From positions 310,001 through 374,000 of the forward strand of contig NZ_WTYF01000004.1 in the NCBI RefSeq assembly GCF_009827315.1: a stretch of 64,000 bases of DNA, written 5' to 3'. The notes beneath the pieces were generated by a model that searched no databases, was not told the origin of the DNA, and was given only the letters and a program-made list of their open reading frames with translations. The position numbers and the translations under genes are program-made. Positions 1 to 11,353 of this stretch are shown one piece after another. Each line of letters starts with the position of its first letter. Positions within the stretch are counted from its first letter, which is position 1. Origin of the DNA: Qipengyuania gaetbuli (GTDB lineage: Bacteria > Pseudomonadota > Alphaproteobacteria > Sphingomonadales > Sphingomonadaceae).

Positions 1-1154
1 TCAAGGCCTCGGGTCTGCGCGGCCGCGGTGGTGCAGGATTCCCGACCGGCCTCAAGTGGTCGTTCATGCCGAAGGAAAGCAAGGACGGTCGTCCGAGCTT
101 CCTCGTCATCAATGCCGACGAATCCGAACCCGGTTCGTGCAAGGACCGCGAGATCATCCGCCACGATCCGCACAAGCTGATCGAAGGTGCGCTGGTCGCC
201 GGTTACGCCATGCGGGCGAGGGCGGCCTATATCTACATCCGCGGCGAATATATCCGCGAGGCGGAGACGCTTCAGGCCGCGATCGACGAGGCCTATGATG
301 CCGGACTGATCGGCAAGAACGCATCGAAGTCGGGCTATGACTTCGACGTGTTCCTGCACCGCGGCGCGGGCGCCTACATCTGCGGCGAAGAAACCGCGAT
401 GATCGAGAGCCTCGAAGGCAAGAAGGGCCAGCCGCGCCTCAAGCCGCCGTTCCCGGCCGGCGCTGGCCTCTACGGGTGCCCGACTACGGTCAACAACGTG
501 GAATCCATCGCCGTCGTCCCGACCATCCTGCGCCGCGGCGCAAATTGGTTCGCAAGCTTCGGCCGCGAGAACAACAAGGGCACCAAGCTCTTCCAGATCA
601 GCGGCCATGTGAACAAGCCCTGCGTGGTCGAGGAAGCGCTCTCGATCCCGTTTAGCGAGCTGATCGAAAAGCACTGCGGCGGCATTATCGGTGGCAAAGA
701 CAACCTCCTCGCCGTGATCCCCGGCGGTTCTTCGGTTCCGCTGGTCCCGGCCGAGCAGATCTGGGATGCGCCGATGGATTTCGACGGCCTGCGTGACCTC
801 GGTTCCGGCCTCGGCACTGCCGGCGTTATCGTGATGGACAAGTCGACCGATATCGTCCGCGCGATCAGCCGCCTCAGCTATTTCTACAAGCACGAGAGCT
901 GCGGCCAGTGCACCCCCTGCCGCGAAGGCACGGGCTGGATGTGGCGCATGATGGAGCGCCTGCGCACCGGCGATGCGGCGATCGAGGAGATCGATATGCT
1001 TCAGCAGGTTACGAAGCAGGTCGAAGGTCACACCATCTGCGCCCTGGGTGACGCGGCCGCATGGCCGATCCAGGGCCTCATCCGCCACTTCCGCCCCGAG
1101 CTCGAGCGCCGGATCAACGAACACAACGCCAAGTTTGCCGAGGCAGCCGAATAA
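1..1154 (+). CDS. nuoF: NADH-quinone oxidoreductase subunit F (5' partial)
   Basis: Flavoprotein subunit of complex I; it oxidises NADH and passes electrons through FMN to iron-sulfur cluster N3. The reading frame is open from base 3, so the 5' end lies outside the window. It begins with the glycine-rich [11 protein letters not shown] motif of the FMN/NADH site near the N-terminus. The N3 cluster motif [13 protein letters not shown] is encoded near 901-940. The stop TAA shares its last base with the nuoG start. It is the first visible gene of a long complex I operon. Confidence 0.97.
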   Translation, partial: KASGLRGRGGAGFPTGLKWSFMPKESKDGRPSFLVINADESEPGSCKDREIIRHDPHKLIEGALVAGYAMRARAAYIYIRGEYIREAETLQAAIDEAYDAGLIGKNASKSGYDFDVFLHRGAGAYICGEETAMIESLEGKKGQPRLKPPFPAGAGLYGCPTTVNNVESIAVVPTILRRGANWFASFGRENNKGTKLFQISGHVNKPCVVEEALSIPFSELIEKHCGGIIGGKDNLLAVIPGGSSVPLVPAEQIWDAPMDFDGLRDLGSGLGTAGVIVMDKSTDIVRAISRLSYFYKHESCGQCTPCREGTGWMWRMMERLRTGDAAIEEIDMLQQVTKQVEGHTICALGDAAAWPIQGLIRHFRPELERRINEHNAKFAEAAE

Positions 1155-3148
1155 TGCCCAAGGTTATCGTAGACGGACAGGAAATCGAGGTTCCGGACGG
1201 CGCGACCGTCCTCCAGGCCTGCGAACTTGCGGGTAAGGAAATCCCGCGTTTCTGCTATCACGAGCGGCTCTCGATTGCCGGCAACTGCCGCATGTGCCTG
1301 GTCGAAGTGAAGCCCGGACCGCCCAAGCCGCAGGCCAGCTGCGCGCTCCCCGCGACCGAAGGCCAGGAAATCCGCACCGACACGCCGATGGTGAAGACCG
1401 CGCGCGAAGGCGTGATGGAATTCCTGCTCATCAACCACCCGCTTGATTGCCCGATCTGCGACCAGGGCGGCGAATGCGACCTGCAGGACCAGTCGGTGGC
1501 CTATGGCCGCGGCGGCTCGCGCTATCACGAGAACAAGCGCGCCGTGACCGAGAAGTACATGGGCCCGCTGATCAAGACGGTCATGACCCGCTGCATCCAT
1601 TGCACCCGCTGCGTGCGCTTCTCGGAAGAGATCGCCGGCGTGGACGAAATCGGCGCGCTGTATCGCGGCGAGGACATGCAGATCACGACCTATCTCGAGC
1701 AGGCAGCCGAGCACGAGCTGTCGGCCAACGTGATCGACCTTTGCCCGGTCGGCGCGCTCACCTCGCGTCCCTATGCCTTCGAAGCCCGTCCGTGGGAGTT
1801 GAAGAAGACGCTGAGCATCGACGTGTCGGATGCTGTCGGCGCCAATATCCGCCTCGACAGCCGCGGCCGCGAAGTCATGCGCGCGCTTCCGCGCATCAAT
1901 GACGACGTCAACGAGGAGTGGATTTCCGACAAGGCGCGCTACCAGGTCGACGGCCTCGGCAAGCGCCGCCTCGACAAGGTCTTCATGCGCAAGCGCGGCA
2001 AGCTCCAGCCAGCAAGCTGGGACGAGGCCTTCAAGGCAATCGCCAAGCAGCTCAAGTCCGATACCTCGAGTATCGCCGCGGTTGCAGGCGACATGGTCGA
2101 TTGCGAAACGATGTTCGCGGCCAAGTCGCTGCTCAAGGCCTGCGGTTCCTCGCTGGTCGAAGGCCGCCAGACCGGCATGGACTACGACGTTTCCAGCCTC
2201 GCGGCCGTCAACTTCAACTCGACCTTCGCAGGTATCGAGAATGCCGATGCCGTCCTGATCGTCGGCAGCCACATTCGCTGGGAAGCGCCGCTCGTCAACG
2301 TGCGTATCCGCAAGGCGGTGAAGCGCGGCGCCAAGGTCTTCGTGGTCGGTCCGCACTGGGAAACCACCTATCCGGCCGAATTCCTCGGCAATGACCTCGG
2401 CGTGCTGAACAGCCTGCCCAAGGAAGTGTCGGACGTCTTCACCAAGGCAGAACGTCCCGCGGTTATTGTCGGCGGCGCGGCTCTCAAGGGTGCGCATGGC
2501 AAGGCTCTGGCGCTGGCAAGCGAATGGGGTGCGGCCTTCAACGTGCTGCACTTCAGCGCAGCCCGCATGGGCGGCCTGATGCTCGGTTTCGCGCAGAAGG
2601 GCGGCATGACCGATCTTGCCAAGGCGGCGCCCAAGGTGCTGCTCGCGCTCGGCGCGGACGAGATGGATTTCGAACCCTTCGCCGACAGCCTCAAGGTCTA
2701 TATCGGCCATCACGGCGATCGCGGTGCGCATGCTGCGGACATCATCCTGCCCGGTGCCAGCTATGCCGAGAAGGACGGGACCTACGTCAACACCGAAGGC
2801 CGCGTGCAGTTTGCCGAAAAGGCCGTCTTCGCCCCCGGCGACGCGCGCGAGGACTGGACGATCCTTCGCGCTCTGGCCGATGCCCTGAAGGTCGACGTCT
2901 GTTTCGACAGCTTCGACCAGCTCCAGTCGGCCATGATTGCCGCTGTTCCGGCGCTGGGTGAAGAAGGCCTCGCAGATTACGGCGCACTGCCAAAGGCCGA
3001 TGCCAAGGCAAAGGCCGAAGGCGTCCTGTCGGCGTACCCGATCAAGGACTTCTATCTCACCAACCCGATCGCCCGCGCCAGCGAGGTCATGCGGCGCTGT
3101 TCGGCAGAACTGCTCCACGGCGGCGAACTGGCGGAGGCAGCGGAATGA
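1154..3148 (+). CDS. nuoG: NADH-quinone oxidoreductase subunit G
   Basis: Large iron-sulfur subunit of the complex I peripheral arm, 664 aa. The start is the ATG at 1154, which overlaps the nuoF stop (TAATG); the longer upstream open frame is only the nuoF region read in another frame. The N-terminal 2Fe-2S domain shows [15 protein letters not shown]. It is followed by the [14 protein letters not shown] segment and the [10 protein letters not shown] cysteines of 4Fe-4S clusters. The rest matches the molybdopterin-oxidoreductase-like region, which in NuoG carries no molybdenum. The stop overlaps the nuoH start by 4 bases. Confidence 0.97.
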   Translation: MPKVIVDGQEIEVPDGATVLQACELAGKEIPRFCYHERLSIAGNCRMCLVEVKPGPPKPQASCALPATEGQEIRTDTPMVKTAREGVMEFLLINHPLDCPICDQGGECDLQDQSVAYGRGGSRYHENKRAVTEKYMGPLIKTVMTRCIHCTRCVRFSEEIAGVDEIGALYRGEDMQITTYLEQAAEHELSANVIDLCPVGALTSRPYAFEARPWELKKTLSIDVSDAVGANIRLDSRGREVMRALPRINDDVNEEWISDKARYQVDGLGKRRLDKVFMRKRGKLQPASWDEAFKAIAKQLKSDTSSIAAVAGDMVDCETMFAAKSLLKACGSSLVEGRQTGMDYDVSSLAAVNFNSTFAGIENADAVLIVGSHIRWEAPLVNVRIRKAVKRGAKVFVVGPHWETTYPAEFLGNDLGVLNSLPKEVSDVFTKAERPAVIVGGAALKGAHGKALALASEWGAAFNVLHFSAARMGGLMLGFAQKGGMTDLAKAAPKVLLALGADEMDFEPFADSLKVYIGHHGDRGAHAADIILPGASYAEKDGTYVNTEGRVQFAEKAVFAPGDAREDWTILRALADALKVDVCFDSFDQLQSAMIAAVPALGEEGLADYGALPKADAKAKAEGVLSAYPIKDFYLTNPIARASEVMRRCSAELLHGGELAEAAE

Positions 3149-4200
3149 CCGAATTCTTCCAATCCCTCGGCATGAGCTACGAATGGGCATGGGGCGTTGC
3201 CACCCTTGCCGGTATCCTGCTCATCGCATTGCCGCTGATGCTGGCCGTCGCGATGATCATTTACGTCGACCGCAAGGTCTGGGCGGCGATCAACCTTCGC
3301 CGCGGCCCTAACGTCGTCGGCCCCTTCGGCCTGCTGCAGAGCTTTGCGGATGGCCTGAAGGTCTTCCTGCAGGAAACCGTTATTCCGAGCGCTGCGAACA
3401 AGGGGATCTTCATCCTTGCCCCCATCGTCACGTTCACCGTGGCCCTGGCGGCCTGGGCGGTGATCCCGTTCAGCGCGGAAGCCGTGCTGGCGGATATCAA
3501 TGTCGGCCTGCTCTACATCCTCGCGATCAGTTCTCTGTCGGTCTACGGCATCATCATGGCGGGCTGGGCTTCGAACTCGAAGTACCCGTTCTTCTCGGCC
3601 ATGCGCGCTTCGGCTCAGATGATCAGCTATGAAGTCTCGATCGGCTTCATCCTGGTCTGTGTCGTGCTGTTCGCTGGCACGTTCAATCTCAACGACATCG
3701 TGCGTGCGCAGGAAGGCTTCGGCCTCGGCGTCATCAACGCCTATGTCGTGCATCCGCTGCTCTTCCCGATGTGGGTGCTGTTCTTCATCTCGAGCCTTGC
3801 CGAAACGCAGCGCGTTCCCTTCGACCTCACCGAGGCGGAGAGCGAGCTGGTGGCCGGATACCAGACCGAATACAGCTCGATGAGCTTCGCGCTCTTCTGG
3901 CTCGGCGAATATGCCAACATCCTGCTCATGTGCATGCTCAACGCGCTGCTGTTCTGGGGCGGTTGGCTGCCGCCGGTCGACTGGGAGCCGCTTTACGCTG
4001 TCCCGGGCATCGTCTGGCTGCTGCTGAAGGCGTTCTTCTTCTTCTTCATGTTCAGCTGGGTCATGGCGACCGTGCCGCGCTACCGCTACGACCAGCTGAT
4101 GCGCCTGGGCTGGAAGGTCTTCCTGCCGATCAGCCTGCTGTTCGTCGTCGTAATCTCCGGTTACCTTATGGCAACCGGCCACTTCGGAGCCGCCGCATGA
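3145..4200 (+). CDS. nuoH: NADH-quinone oxidoreductase subunit H
   Basis: Membrane subunit of complex I, 351 aa. It lies next to the quinone site and links the peripheral arm to the proton-pumping arm. About eight hydrophobic segments are visible. Family signatures include the [21 protein letters not shown] stretch near residues 36-56 and the acidic loop [17 protein letters not shown] near residue 230. The gene overlaps nuoG (ATGA) and nuoI (ATGA), which indicates translational coupling. Confidence 0.98.
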   Translation: MTEFFQSLGMSYEWAWGVATLAGILLIALPLMLAVAMIIYVDRKVWAAINLRRGPNVVGPFGLLQSFADGLKVFLQETVIPSAANKGIFILAPIVTFTVALAAWAVIPFSAEAVLADINVGLLYILAISSLSVYGIIMAGWASNSKYPFFSAMRASAQMISYEVSIGFILVCVVLFAGTFNLNDIVRAQEGFGLGVINAYVVHPLLFPMWVLFFISSLAETQRVPFDLTEAESELVAGYQTEYSSMSFALFWLGEYANILLMCMLNALLFWGGWLPPVDWEPLYAVPGIVWLLLKAFFFFFMFSWVMATVPRYRYDQLMRLGWKVFLPISLLFVVVISGYLMATGHFGAAA

Positions 4201-4682
4201 GCGTCGCCCACCTCATCAAGTCGTTCACCCTGTGGGAGTTCGTGAAGGCGCACGCCCTCACGCTGAAGTACTTCTTCAAGCCGAAGGTGACGATCAACTA
4301 CCCGTTCGAGAAGAACCCGCTGAGCCCTCGTTTCCGCGGCGAGCATGCCCTGCGTCGTTATCCCAACGGGGAAGAGCGCTGCATCGCCTGCAAGCTGTGC
4401 GAGGCGGTCTGCCCGGCACAGGCCATCACGATCGAGGCCGAACCGCGCGAAGACGGCAGCCGCCGCACGACGCGCTACGACATCGACATGACGAAGTGCA
4501 TCTACTGCGGCTTCTGCCAGGAAGCCTGCCCGGTCGATGCGATCGTCGAAGGTCCGAACTTCGAATACGCAACCGAAACCCGCGAGGAGCTGCTCTATGA
4601 CAAGGCCAAGCTGCTCGCCAATGGTGACAAGTGGGAGCGGGCAATCGCCGCGAACCTTGAAGCCGACGCACCCTATCGCTAA
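4197..4682 (+). CDS. nuoI: NADH-quinone oxidoreductase subunit I
   Basis: Ferredoxin-like subunit, 161 aa, carrying clusters N6a and N6b that deliver electrons towards N2 and quinone. Two complete 4Fe-4S motifs are visible: [15 protein letters not shown] near residue 61 and [15 protein letters not shown] near residue 100. The start chosen is the ATG at 4197 overlapping the nuoH stop. The open frame continues upstream to 3771, but that stretch is nuoH in a different frame and the 161-aa form has the usual family length. Confidence 0.97.
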   Translation: MSVAHLIKSFTLWEFVKAHALTLKYFFKPKVTINYPFEKNPLSPRFRGEHALRRYPNGEERCIACKLCEAVCPAQAITIEAEPREDGSRRTTRYDIDMTKCIYCGFCQEACPVDAIVEGPNFEYATETREELLYDKAKLLANGDKWERAIAANLEADAPYR

Positions 4683-4709
4683 CCGCGCCGCAACCGAATC
4701 CGGGGCATC

Positions 4710-5330
4710 ATGATCCAGACTTTCGCCTTTTACATGTTCGCGATCATCGTGATTGCTTCCGCCGTGATGGTCATCACGGCGCGCAATCCGGTGCATTCGG
4801 TCCTGTGGCTCATCCTGGCATTCTTCAATGCCGCCGGCCTGATGGTTCTCGTCGGTGCGGAATTCATCGCGATGCTGCTGGTCATCGTCTACGTCGGTGC
4901 AGTCGCCGTGCTGTTCTTGTTCGTCGTCATGATGCTCGACATCGACGTCGCGGCGATGCGCGCAGGGTTCATCAAGAACTTCCCGCTCGGCATCGTGGTG
5001 GCGCTGGTGCTGCTCGCAGAACTCGTGCTCGGCATCGGTGCTTACAATGTCGGTGCAATCGAGCTTGGCATGCCTGCTGCTGCAGATGCACCGGCGATGG
5101 CAGAAAGCAACACTGCGGCCATCGGGGCGCTGCTCTATACGCGCTATATCTTCCTGTTCGAGGTGGCAGGCATCGTGCTGCTGGTCGCCATGATCGGCGC
5201 AATCGTGCTGACGCACCGCCCGTCCAAGTCGAAGCGCGGTCAGCAGGATATCGGCAAGCAGGTCCGTCGCCGTCCCGACGAAGCGACAATCATGAAACAA
5301 CCCGAAGTGGGCAAGGGGATCGAACTGTGA
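4710..5330 (+). CDS. nuoJ: NADH-quinone oxidoreductase subunit J
   Basis: Membrane-arm subunit of complex I, 206 aa, with about five hydrophobic segments. The N-terminal region ([18 protein letters not shown]) and the [19 protein letters not shown] segment near residue 52 are typical of NuoJ, whose third helix forms the pi-bulge involved in coupling. A 27-base gap separates it from nuoI. The hydrophilic tail, from about residue 168, ends at a stop overlapping the GTG start of nuoK. Confidence 0.95.
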   Translation: MIQTFAFYMFAIIVIASAVMVITARNPVHSVLWLILAFFNAAGLMVLVGAEFIAMLLVIVYVGAVAVLFLFVVMMLDIDVAAMRAGFIKNFPLGIVVALVLLAELVLGIGAYNVGAIELGMPAAADAPAMAESNTAAIGALLYTRYIFLFEVAGIVLLVAMIGAIVLTHRPSKSKRGQQDIGKQVRRRPDEATIMKQPEVGKGIEL

Positions 5331-5632
5331 TCGCCATCGAACACTATGTCATCGTCAGCGCGATCCTGTTCGTGCTGGGCGTGCTGGGCATCTTCCTCAA
5401 CCGGAAGAACATTATCGTCATCCTGATGGCGATCGAGCTCATCCTCCTGGCGGTGAACATCAACCTCGTCGCCTTCAGCGCTTTCCTCGGCGATCTGGTC
5501 GGGCAGGTCTTCGCGATGTTCGTCCTGACCGTTGCCGCTGCCGAAGCGGCCATCGGCCTCGCCATTCTCATGATCTACTTCCGTGCACGCGGCACCATTG
5601 CGGTCGACGATGCGAACCGGATGAAGGGATAA
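5327..5632 (+). CDS. nuoK: NADH-quinone oxidoreductase subunit K
   Basis: Small proton-channel-arm subunit, 101 aa, the family's usual length. Three transmembrane helices are visible, with conserved glutamates in [11 protein letters not shown] (about residue 35) and in [11 protein letters not shown] (about residue 72), which are part of the proton path. The GTG start at 5327 overlaps the nuoJ stop by 4 bases. The in-frame upstream extension is nuoJ sequence in another frame and was discarded. Confidence 0.96.
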   Translation: MIAIEHYVIVSAILFVLGVLGIFLNRKNIIVILMAIELILLAVNINLVAFSAFLGDLVGQVFAMFVLTVAAAEAAIGLAILMIYFRARGTIAVDDANRMKG

Positions 5633-5638
5633 GCACCA

Positions 5639-7633
5639 GTGCAGACCTCCATTCTCGCCATCGTCTTCCTGCCGCTGCTCGCCTCGATCGTCGCGGGCCT
5701 GGTCAACAAGAGCGCACCGAGCGTTTTCGCCAAGAGCGTCACGACCGGCGGCCTGTTCATTTCCTGCCTGCTGAGCTGGCCGATCTTCATAAGCTTCTGG
5801 ACCGGCAACGCCGAGGCCACCGTGGTCCCGGTACTGACCTGGGTCCAGTCCGGCGCGCTCAGCTTCGACTGGGCGCTGCGGGTCGATACGCTGACTGCAG
5901 TCATGCTGGTGGTCATCACGACCGTCTCCGCGCTCGTCCACCTCTATAGCTGGGGCTATATGGAGGAAGACCCGGACCAGCCGCGGTTCTTCGCCTACCT
6001 GTCGCTTTTCACCTTCGCCATGCTGATGCTGGTGACCGCCGACAACCTCGTCCAGATGTTCTTCGGTTGGGAAGGGGTGGGCCTCGCCAGCTACCTGCTG
6101 ATCGGCTTCTGGTTCAAGAAGCCCAGCGCAAATGCCGCGGCGATCAAGGCCTTCGTGGTCAACCGCGTCGGCGACCTTGGCTTCATGCTCGGCATCTTCG
6201 GCACTTTCTGGGTGTTCGGCACAGTCTCGATCCCTGAAATTCTCGAAGCTGCTCCCGGCATGAGCGGGGCGACCATCGGCTTCCTCGGCATGCGCGTTCA
6301 CACGATGGACGTGCTGTGCATTCTCCTGTTCATCGGCGCGATGGGCAAGTCGGCGCAGCTCGGCCTGCACACCTGGCTTCCGGACGCGATGGAAGGCCCG
6401 ACCCCGGTGTCGGCGCTAATCCATGCCGCGACCATGGTGACTGCGGGCGTGTTCATGGTCTGCCGCCTCTCGCCCATGTTCGAGACTGCGCCCATCGCGC
6501 TTGCCATGGTCACCTTCGTCGGCGCTGCCACCTGTATTTTCGCTGCTACCGTCGGCACCACGCAGTGGGACATCAAGCGCGTGATCGCCTATTCGACCTG
6601 TTCGCAGCTGGGCTACATGTTCTTTGCTGCCGGCGTCGGTGCCTATGGCGCGGCCATGTTCCACCTGTTCACGCACGCCTTCTTCAAGGCACTGCTGTTC
6701 CTCGGTGCAGGTTCGGTCATCCACGCGATGCACCACGAACAGGACATGCGCTATTACGGCGGCCTGCGTAAGCACATCCCGCTTACCTTCTGGGCGATGA
6801 TGATGGGCACGCTGGCCATTACCGGCCTCGGCATCTACCACCTTGGCGTCGGTTTCGCCGGCTTCTGGTCGAAGGACGCGATCATCGAGGTCGCATTCGC
6901 GCGCGGCACCGAACTCGGTAACTTCGCGTTCTGGATGGGTGTGTTCGCCGCGCTGCTTACCAGCTTCTACAGCTGGCGCCTGATGTTCCTCACCTTCTGG
7001 GGCAACCCGCGCTGGATCGAGAGCGAGCATATCCAGCACACCGTCCACAAGACGCCGGAACAGGCGGGAGAAGACACCACTGGTGGCTATCACCCGCATG
7101 AAAGCCCGCTGACCATGCTGGTGCCGCTCGGCATCCTGTCGATCGGTGCGATTGCGGCCGGCCAGGTGTTTGCGCCTGCTTTCCTCGACAGCGCGGAATT
7201 CTGGGGCGGTTCGATCTTCTACAACGAAGCCCTCATCCACGCGATGCACGCCGTGCCTTACGCGGTGAAGTACGCAGCGCTGATCGTTATGCTGATCGGC
7301 CTGACAGTAGCATGGTTCGCCTACATCAAGGACACTTCGATCCCGGGTAAGGCGGCCGAGCAGCTCGGCCCGATCTACCGGTTCCTCTACAACAAGTGGT
7401 ATTTCGACGAGCTCTACCACTACCTCTTCGTCGTCCCCGCCTTCTGGCTGGGCCGCCAGTTCTGGAAACTCGGCGACATCGGCACGATCGACCGCTTCGG
7501 CCCCAATGGCGTGGCCTGGGTAGTCGAGAAGGGCGCTGTCGGAGCGAAGAAGTTCCAGACCGGATATCTCTATAGCTACGCGCTGGTGATGCTCCTCGGG
7601 CTTGTCGCCGCCGTCACCTGGGTGCTGTTCTGA
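5639..7633 (+). CDS. nuoL: NADH-quinone oxidoreductase subunit L
   Basis: Distal antiporter-like proton-pumping subunit, 664 aa. It has the Mrp-antiporter core ([20 protein letters not shown] near residue 140, [20 protein letters not shown] near residue 245) and a long C-terminal part that includes the lateral helix. It starts with GTG, 6 bases after the nuoK stop. The stop overlaps the nuoM start (TGATG). Confidence 0.97.
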   Translation: MQTSILAIVFLPLLASIVAGLVNKSAPSVFAKSVTTGGLFISCLLSWPIFISFWTGNAEATVVPVLTWVQSGALSFDWALRVDTLTAVMLVVITTVSALVHLYSWGYMEEDPDQPRFFAYLSLFTFAMLMLVTADNLVQMFFGWEGVGLASYLLIGFWFKKPSANAAAIKAFVVNRVGDLGFMLGIFGTFWVFGTVSIPEILEAAPGMSGATIGFLGMRVHTMDVLCILLFIGAMGKSAQLGLHTWLPDAMEGPTPVSALIHAATMVTAGVFMVCRLSPMFETAPIALAMVTFVGAATCIFAATVGTTQWDIKRVIAYSTCSQLGYMFFAAGVGAYGAAMFHLFTHAFFKALLFLGAGSVIHAMHHEQDMRYYGGLRKHIPLTFWAMMMGTLAITGLGIYHLGVGFAGFWSKDAIIEVAFARGTELGNFAFWMGVFAALLTSFYSWRLMFLTFWGNPRWIESEHIQHTVHKTPEQAGEDTTGGYHPHESPLTMLVPLGILSIGAIAAGQVFAPAFLDSAEFWGGSIFYNEALIHAMHAVPYAVKYAALIVMLIGLTVAWFAYIKDTSIPGKAAEQLGPIYRFLYNKWYFDELYHYLFVVPAFWLGRQFWKLGDIGTIDRFGPNGVAWVVEKGAVGAKKFQTGYLYSYALVMLLGLVAAVTWVLF

Positions 7634-9177
7634 TGGAGTTCCCCATCCTCTCGCTCATGCTCGCCGTGCCGCTGGTCGGTGCGATCGCCTGCCTGTTCCT
7701 GAATGCCGGCAGCGCCCGGATGGTCGCGCTGTTCGCGACGCTGTTCAACCTCGCGCTCGGCATCCTGCTCTGGATCAATTACGATATCGGCGGGGCGCAG
7801 TGGCAGTTCACCGAACGCGCAGAGCTGTTCGCAGTGTTCAGCTATGCGCTCGGCATCGACGGCATTGCCCTGATGCTGATCATGCTCAGCGTGTTCCTGA
7901 TGCCGATCTGTATCCTCGCCAGCTGGGATTCCATCACAAAGCGCGTCGGCGAATACATGGCAGCCTTCTTGCTGATGGAAGTGCTGATGATCGGCGTCTT
8001 CGCCGCGCAGGACCTGTTCCTGTTCTACATCTTCTTCGAAGCCGGCCTCATTCCGATGTACCTGATCATCGGCGTCTGGGGCGGCGATAACCGCATCTAC
8101 GCCTCGTATAAGTTCTTCCTCTATACGCTGCTTGGCTCGGTCCTGATGCTGATCGCCATGTTCTGGATGGTGAACGAGGCCGGGACGACCGACATCCCGA
8201 CGCTAATGCAGTACGACTTCCCGGTCGGAGCGCAGTTCTGGCTGTGGCTGGCATTCTTCGCCAGCTTCGCCGTGAAGATGCCGATGTGGCCCGTGCATAC
8301 CTGGCTACCCGACGCGCACGTTCAGGCACCAACCGCAGGTTCGGTGATTCTTGCCGGCGTCCTGCTGAAGCTTGGCGGTTACGGCTTCATCCGCTTCAGC
8401 CTGCCCATGTTCCCCGACGCGAGCGCGGATCTGGCCTGGCTGGTCTTCGCCCTTTCCATGGTCGCAGTGATTTACACCTCGCTCGTCGCGCTGGTGCAGT
8501 CCGACATGAAGAAGCTCATCGCCTATTCGTCGGTTGCCCACATGGCGATCGTGACAGTCGGCCTGTTCGCCTTCAACGTGCAGGGTATCGAAGGCGCCAT
8601 GATGGTCATGCTCGGCCACGGTCTGGTTTCAGGCGCGTTGTTCCTGTGCGTCGGCGTGATCTACGACCGCCTGCACACCCGGGAAATCGCGCGGTACGGC
8701 GGCCTGTCGATCAACATGCCGAAGTATGCGCTCTTCTTCCTCCTGTTCACCATGGCCTCCATCGGCCTGCCGGGCACCAGCAACTTCGTCGGCGAGTTCC
8801 TTGCGCTTGCTGGCATCTACAAGGTCTCGACCTTCGTGACGCTGGTCTGCACCACCGGTATCATCCTGGGCGCTGCCTACATGCTTTATCTCTACCGCCG
8901 CGTGGCATTCGGCGAACAAGTCAATGCCGACGCTGCCCGCATGCCCGACCTCAATACACGCGAATGGGCCATGCTTGCTCCGATCGCTGCAGCCGTGCTG
9001 TGGATGGGTGTCTACCCGGAAAGCTTCCTTGCCCCTATGCGCCAGGACATCGCAGCCCTCGAGGCGCGGCTCGCCAGTGTCACTCCGCAATATGACAGCG
9101 CACTGAAAGTTGGCACTCCGAAGGAGCATAACGCGAACTTCATTGCCGTCGAGCACGGATCCGAGGGAGAGCACTGA
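7633..9177 (+). CDS. nuoM: NADH-quinone oxidoreductase subunit M
   Basis: Antiporter-like proton-pumping subunit, 514 aa, with about 14 hydrophobic segments. Family signatures include the essential membrane glutamate in AFLLMEVLMIGVFAAQD (about residue 115), FFEAGLIPMYLIIGVWGG near residue 137 and HTWLPDAHVQAPTAGSV near residue 222. Its stop overlaps the nuoN start (TGATG), so nuoL, nuoM and nuoN are coupled. Confidence 0.97.
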   Translation: MEFPILSLMLAVPLVGAIACLFLNAGSARMVALFATLFNLALGILLWINYDIGGAQWQFTERAELFAVFSYALGIDGIALMLIMLSVFLMPICILASWDSITKRVGEYMAAFLLMEVLMIGVFAAQDLFLFYIFFEAGLIPMYLIIGVWGGDNRIYASYKFFLYTLLGSVLMLIAMFWMVNEAGTTDIPTLMQYDFPVGAQFWLWLAFFASFAVKMPMWPVHTWLPDAHVQAPTAGSVILAGVLLKLGGYGFIRFSLPMFPDASADLAWLVFALSMVAVIYTSLVALVQSDMKKLIAYSSVAHMAIVTVGLFAFNVQGIEGAMMVMLGHGLVSGALFLCVGVIYDRLHTREIARYGGLSINMPKYALFFLLFTMASIGLPGTSNFVGEFLALAGIYKVSTFVTLVCTTGIILGAAYMLYLYRRVAFGEQVNADAARMPDLNTREWAMLAPIAAAVLWMGVYPESFLAPMRQDIAALEARLASVTPQYDSALKVGTPKEHNANFIAVEHGSEGEH

Positions 9178-10631
9178 TGTCCTACGCTACTTCCCTCTAT
9201 CTCACCGGCGCCGAAATCGGCCTTTCCGTTGCCGGCCTCATCCTGCTCTTGATCACTGCGTGGACCAGCCGCGCCGCTGCCCGGGGCATCACGATCGCGG
9301 CCGTGGCGGCTCTGGTCGGCGCGCTGGTATTCTCCGTATCGCTGTTCGACGGCGGCGTGGGTGCGATGGCCTTCGATGGCCTGTTCCGCGTCGATGCTTT
9401 CTCGCTCTTCGCCAAGGTGCTGATCTTCACCGCCACAATCGCGTGCCTGATCGTCGCTCCGCATTACTTCGGCGAACGCGGCGATTACCGGGGCGAGTAC
9501 CCGGTCCTGCTGCTGTTCAACGCGGTCGGCATGAGCATGATGGTGTCGGCGACGGACCTGCTGACGCTCTACGTCGGCCTCGAGATGTCGAGCCTTTCGT
9601 CCTACGTGCTCGCGAGCTTTGCGCGCCGCGACGACCGTTCGAGCGAAGCGGGCCTCAAATATTTCATCCTCGGCGGACTTGCCTCGGGCATCATCCTCTA
9701 CGGCATCAGCCTCGTCTACGGATTTACCGGAGCGACGGGTTACGAAGCGATCCGCATCGCATTCGATGGCAATTTCTCGACCGGCGCGCTGTTCGGCGTG
9801 GTGTTCGTGCTTGCCGGTTTCGCCTTCAAGATCGCCGCTGTCCCGTTCCACATGTGGACGCCCGACGTTTACGAAGGCGCTCCGACTCCGGTCACCGCCT
9901 TCTTCGCAAGCGCCCCGAAGGTTGCTGCCGTATCGATGCTCGTGCGCATGGCGATCATGCCGTTCGGCGGCGAGGTTGCGGCGTGGCAGCAGATCGTCAT
10001 TTTCGCGGCACTGGCGTCGATCGTGGTCGGCGCACTTGGTGCCATCGGGCAGCAGAACCTGAAGCGGTTGCTTGCCTATTCGTCGATCAACAACGTCGGC
10101 TTCATCCTGATCGGCCTTGCCGCAGCGACGCCGGAAGGTGTGGCGGGCGTCATGGTGTACCTCGCCATCTACGTCTTCATGACGATCGGCAGCTTCGTCG
10201 CGCTGCTTATGCTGCGCGACGAGCAAGGCAATGCCCTGTCGACCTTTGACGATATCTCCGGTCTTTCGACCACCAGCCCGGCGCTCGCATGGTGCCTGCT
10301 GGCACTGATGTTCAGCCTTGCGGGTATTCCGCCGCTGTTCGGCTTCTGGGGCAAGTTCGTGGTCTTCCAGGCTGCGGTGCAGGCCGACATGATCCAGCTC
10401 GCTGCAATTGGTATCGCGGCCAGCGTGATCGGTGCCTTCTATTATATCAAGTTCATCAAGGTGATGTTCTTCGATGAACCGAAGGGTGCTGCTCCCGCCA
10501 AGGCTCCGCTGTCCCACTGGGTGGTGCTGGGCCTCAGCGTTCTGGTGATTTCGCCGCTGGGTTATTTCCTGACGCCCTGGCTTGGTGACATCGCTGCCGC
10601 AGCAGCACAGGCACTGTTCCAGTTCGCTTGA
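9177..10631 (+). CDS. nuoN: NADH-quinone oxidoreductase subunit N
   Basis: Third antiporter-like subunit, 484 aa, and the last nuo gene of the operon. The signatures LYVGLEMSSLSSYVLASFAR near residue 131 and FHMWTPDVYEGAPTPVTAFF near residue 224 are characteristic of NuoN, with the lysine in AFKIAAVPFHMW lying on the proton path. The stop TGA is contained in a 4-base overlap with the TTG start of birA. Confidence 0.97.
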   Translation: MSYATSLYLTGAEIGLSVAGLILLLITAWTSRAAARGITIAAVAALVGALVFSVSLFDGGVGAMAFDGLFRVDAFSLFAKVLIFTATIACLIVAPHYFGERGDYRGEYPVLLLFNAVGMSMMVSATDLLTLYVGLEMSSLSSYVLASFARRDDRSSEAGLKYFILGGLASGIILYGISLVYGFTGATGYEAIRIAFDGNFSTGALFGVVFVLAGFAFKIAAVPFHMWTPDVYEGAPTPVTAFFASAPKVAAVSMLVRMAIMPFGGEVAAWQQIVIFAALASIVVGALGAIGQQNLKRLLAYSSINNVGFILIGLAAATPEGVAGVMVYLAIYVFMTIGSFVALLMLRDEQGNALSTFDDISGLSTTSPALAWCLLALMFSLAGIPPLFGFWGKFVVFQAAVQADMIQLAAIGIAASVIGAFYYIKFIKVMFFDEPKGAAPAKAPLSHWVVLGLSVLVISPLGYFLTPWLGDIAAAAAQALFQFA

Positions 10632-11350
10632 TCGAAGTTCTGGCCGAAACCGGCTCTACCAATGCCGATCTAATTTCGCGTCTTTGCGACGGCGATCGCG
10701 TGGCGGAGGGGCACTGGTTAGTGGCCGACCGGCAAACGGCCGGGCGTGGCAGGCAGGGTCGAAGCTGGTTTGACGGCAGCGGCAATTTCATGGGCTCGAC
10801 CGTGGTTCGCTGCCTTGCCCAGGATCCTCCTGCGGCAAGCCTGGCACTTGGCGTCGCGCTGGCGGTCTACGAGGCCGTCCTGCCATTCGTGCCGAACCCT
10901 GCCGACCTTTCGCTGAAATGGCCGAACGACCTGATGCTGGGCGGGGCCAAGCTGGCAGGCATTCTGCTCGAACGTGAGGGTGATGCGGTGGTTGTCGGAG
11001 TGGGGGTTAATCTGGCCGCTGCGCCCGACTTGCCCGATCGCCGGACAACATCGATCTCGATGGTCGCGCCTGCTCCCGATCGGGATCACTTCGCGCGCGC
11101 TCTCGCTAACCAGTTCGCTGTCGAACTCGACCGCTGGCGCACCTTCGGTCTTGAGCCGCTCACGCGCCGCTGGATTGCAGCGGCCCATCCGGTCGGGACG
11201 CCGCTTCGGGTCCATCCTCCAGGCGAGGAGGTGATCGAAGGAGCTTTCGCGGGATTGACCGAAGACGGTGCGTTGATGCTGCGCTTGCCCGAAGGGCGAA
11301 TTCGCACCATTCATGCCGGTGACGTAATGCTCGCAAGAGAGGAGGGCTAG
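10628..11350 (+). CDS. birA: Biotin--[acetyl-CoA-carboxylase] ligase, class I
   Basis: Attaches biotin to biotin-dependent carboxylases, 240 aa. It has no N-terminal helix-turn-helix, so it is a class I ligase without the BirA repressor function. Visible motifs are the substrate segment TGSTNADLI (residues 8-16), the biotinyl-AMP loop TAGRGRQGRSW (residues 37-47) and the catalytic-lysine motif KWPNDLMLGGAKLAGIL (residues 97-113). The TTG start overlaps the nuoN stop; no shorter candidate retains the N-terminal substrate motif. Confidence 0.93.
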   Translation: MIEVLAETGSTNADLISRLCDGDRVAEGHWLVADRQTAGRGRQGRSWFDGSGNFMGSTVVRCLAQDPPAASLALGVALAVYEAVLPFVPNPADLSLKWPNDLMLGGAKLAGILLEREGDAVVVGVGVNLAAAPDLPDRRTTSISMVAPAPDRDHFARALANQFAVELDRWRTFGLEPLTRRWIAAAHPVGTPLRVHPPGEEVIEGAFAGLTEDGALMLRLPEGRIRTIHAGDVMLAREEG

Positions 11351-11353
11351 ACC

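Noticed and set aside
1028-3190. A 720-codon open frame on the minus strand opposite nuoG.
   Set aside because: High-GC shadow: its composition is Arg/Ala/Asp rich, it has no family motif, and it is fully antisense to an unmistakable nuoG. Similar long antisense frames at 3052-4182, 5240-6370, 9012-10517 and 52123-53136 were rejected for the same reason.
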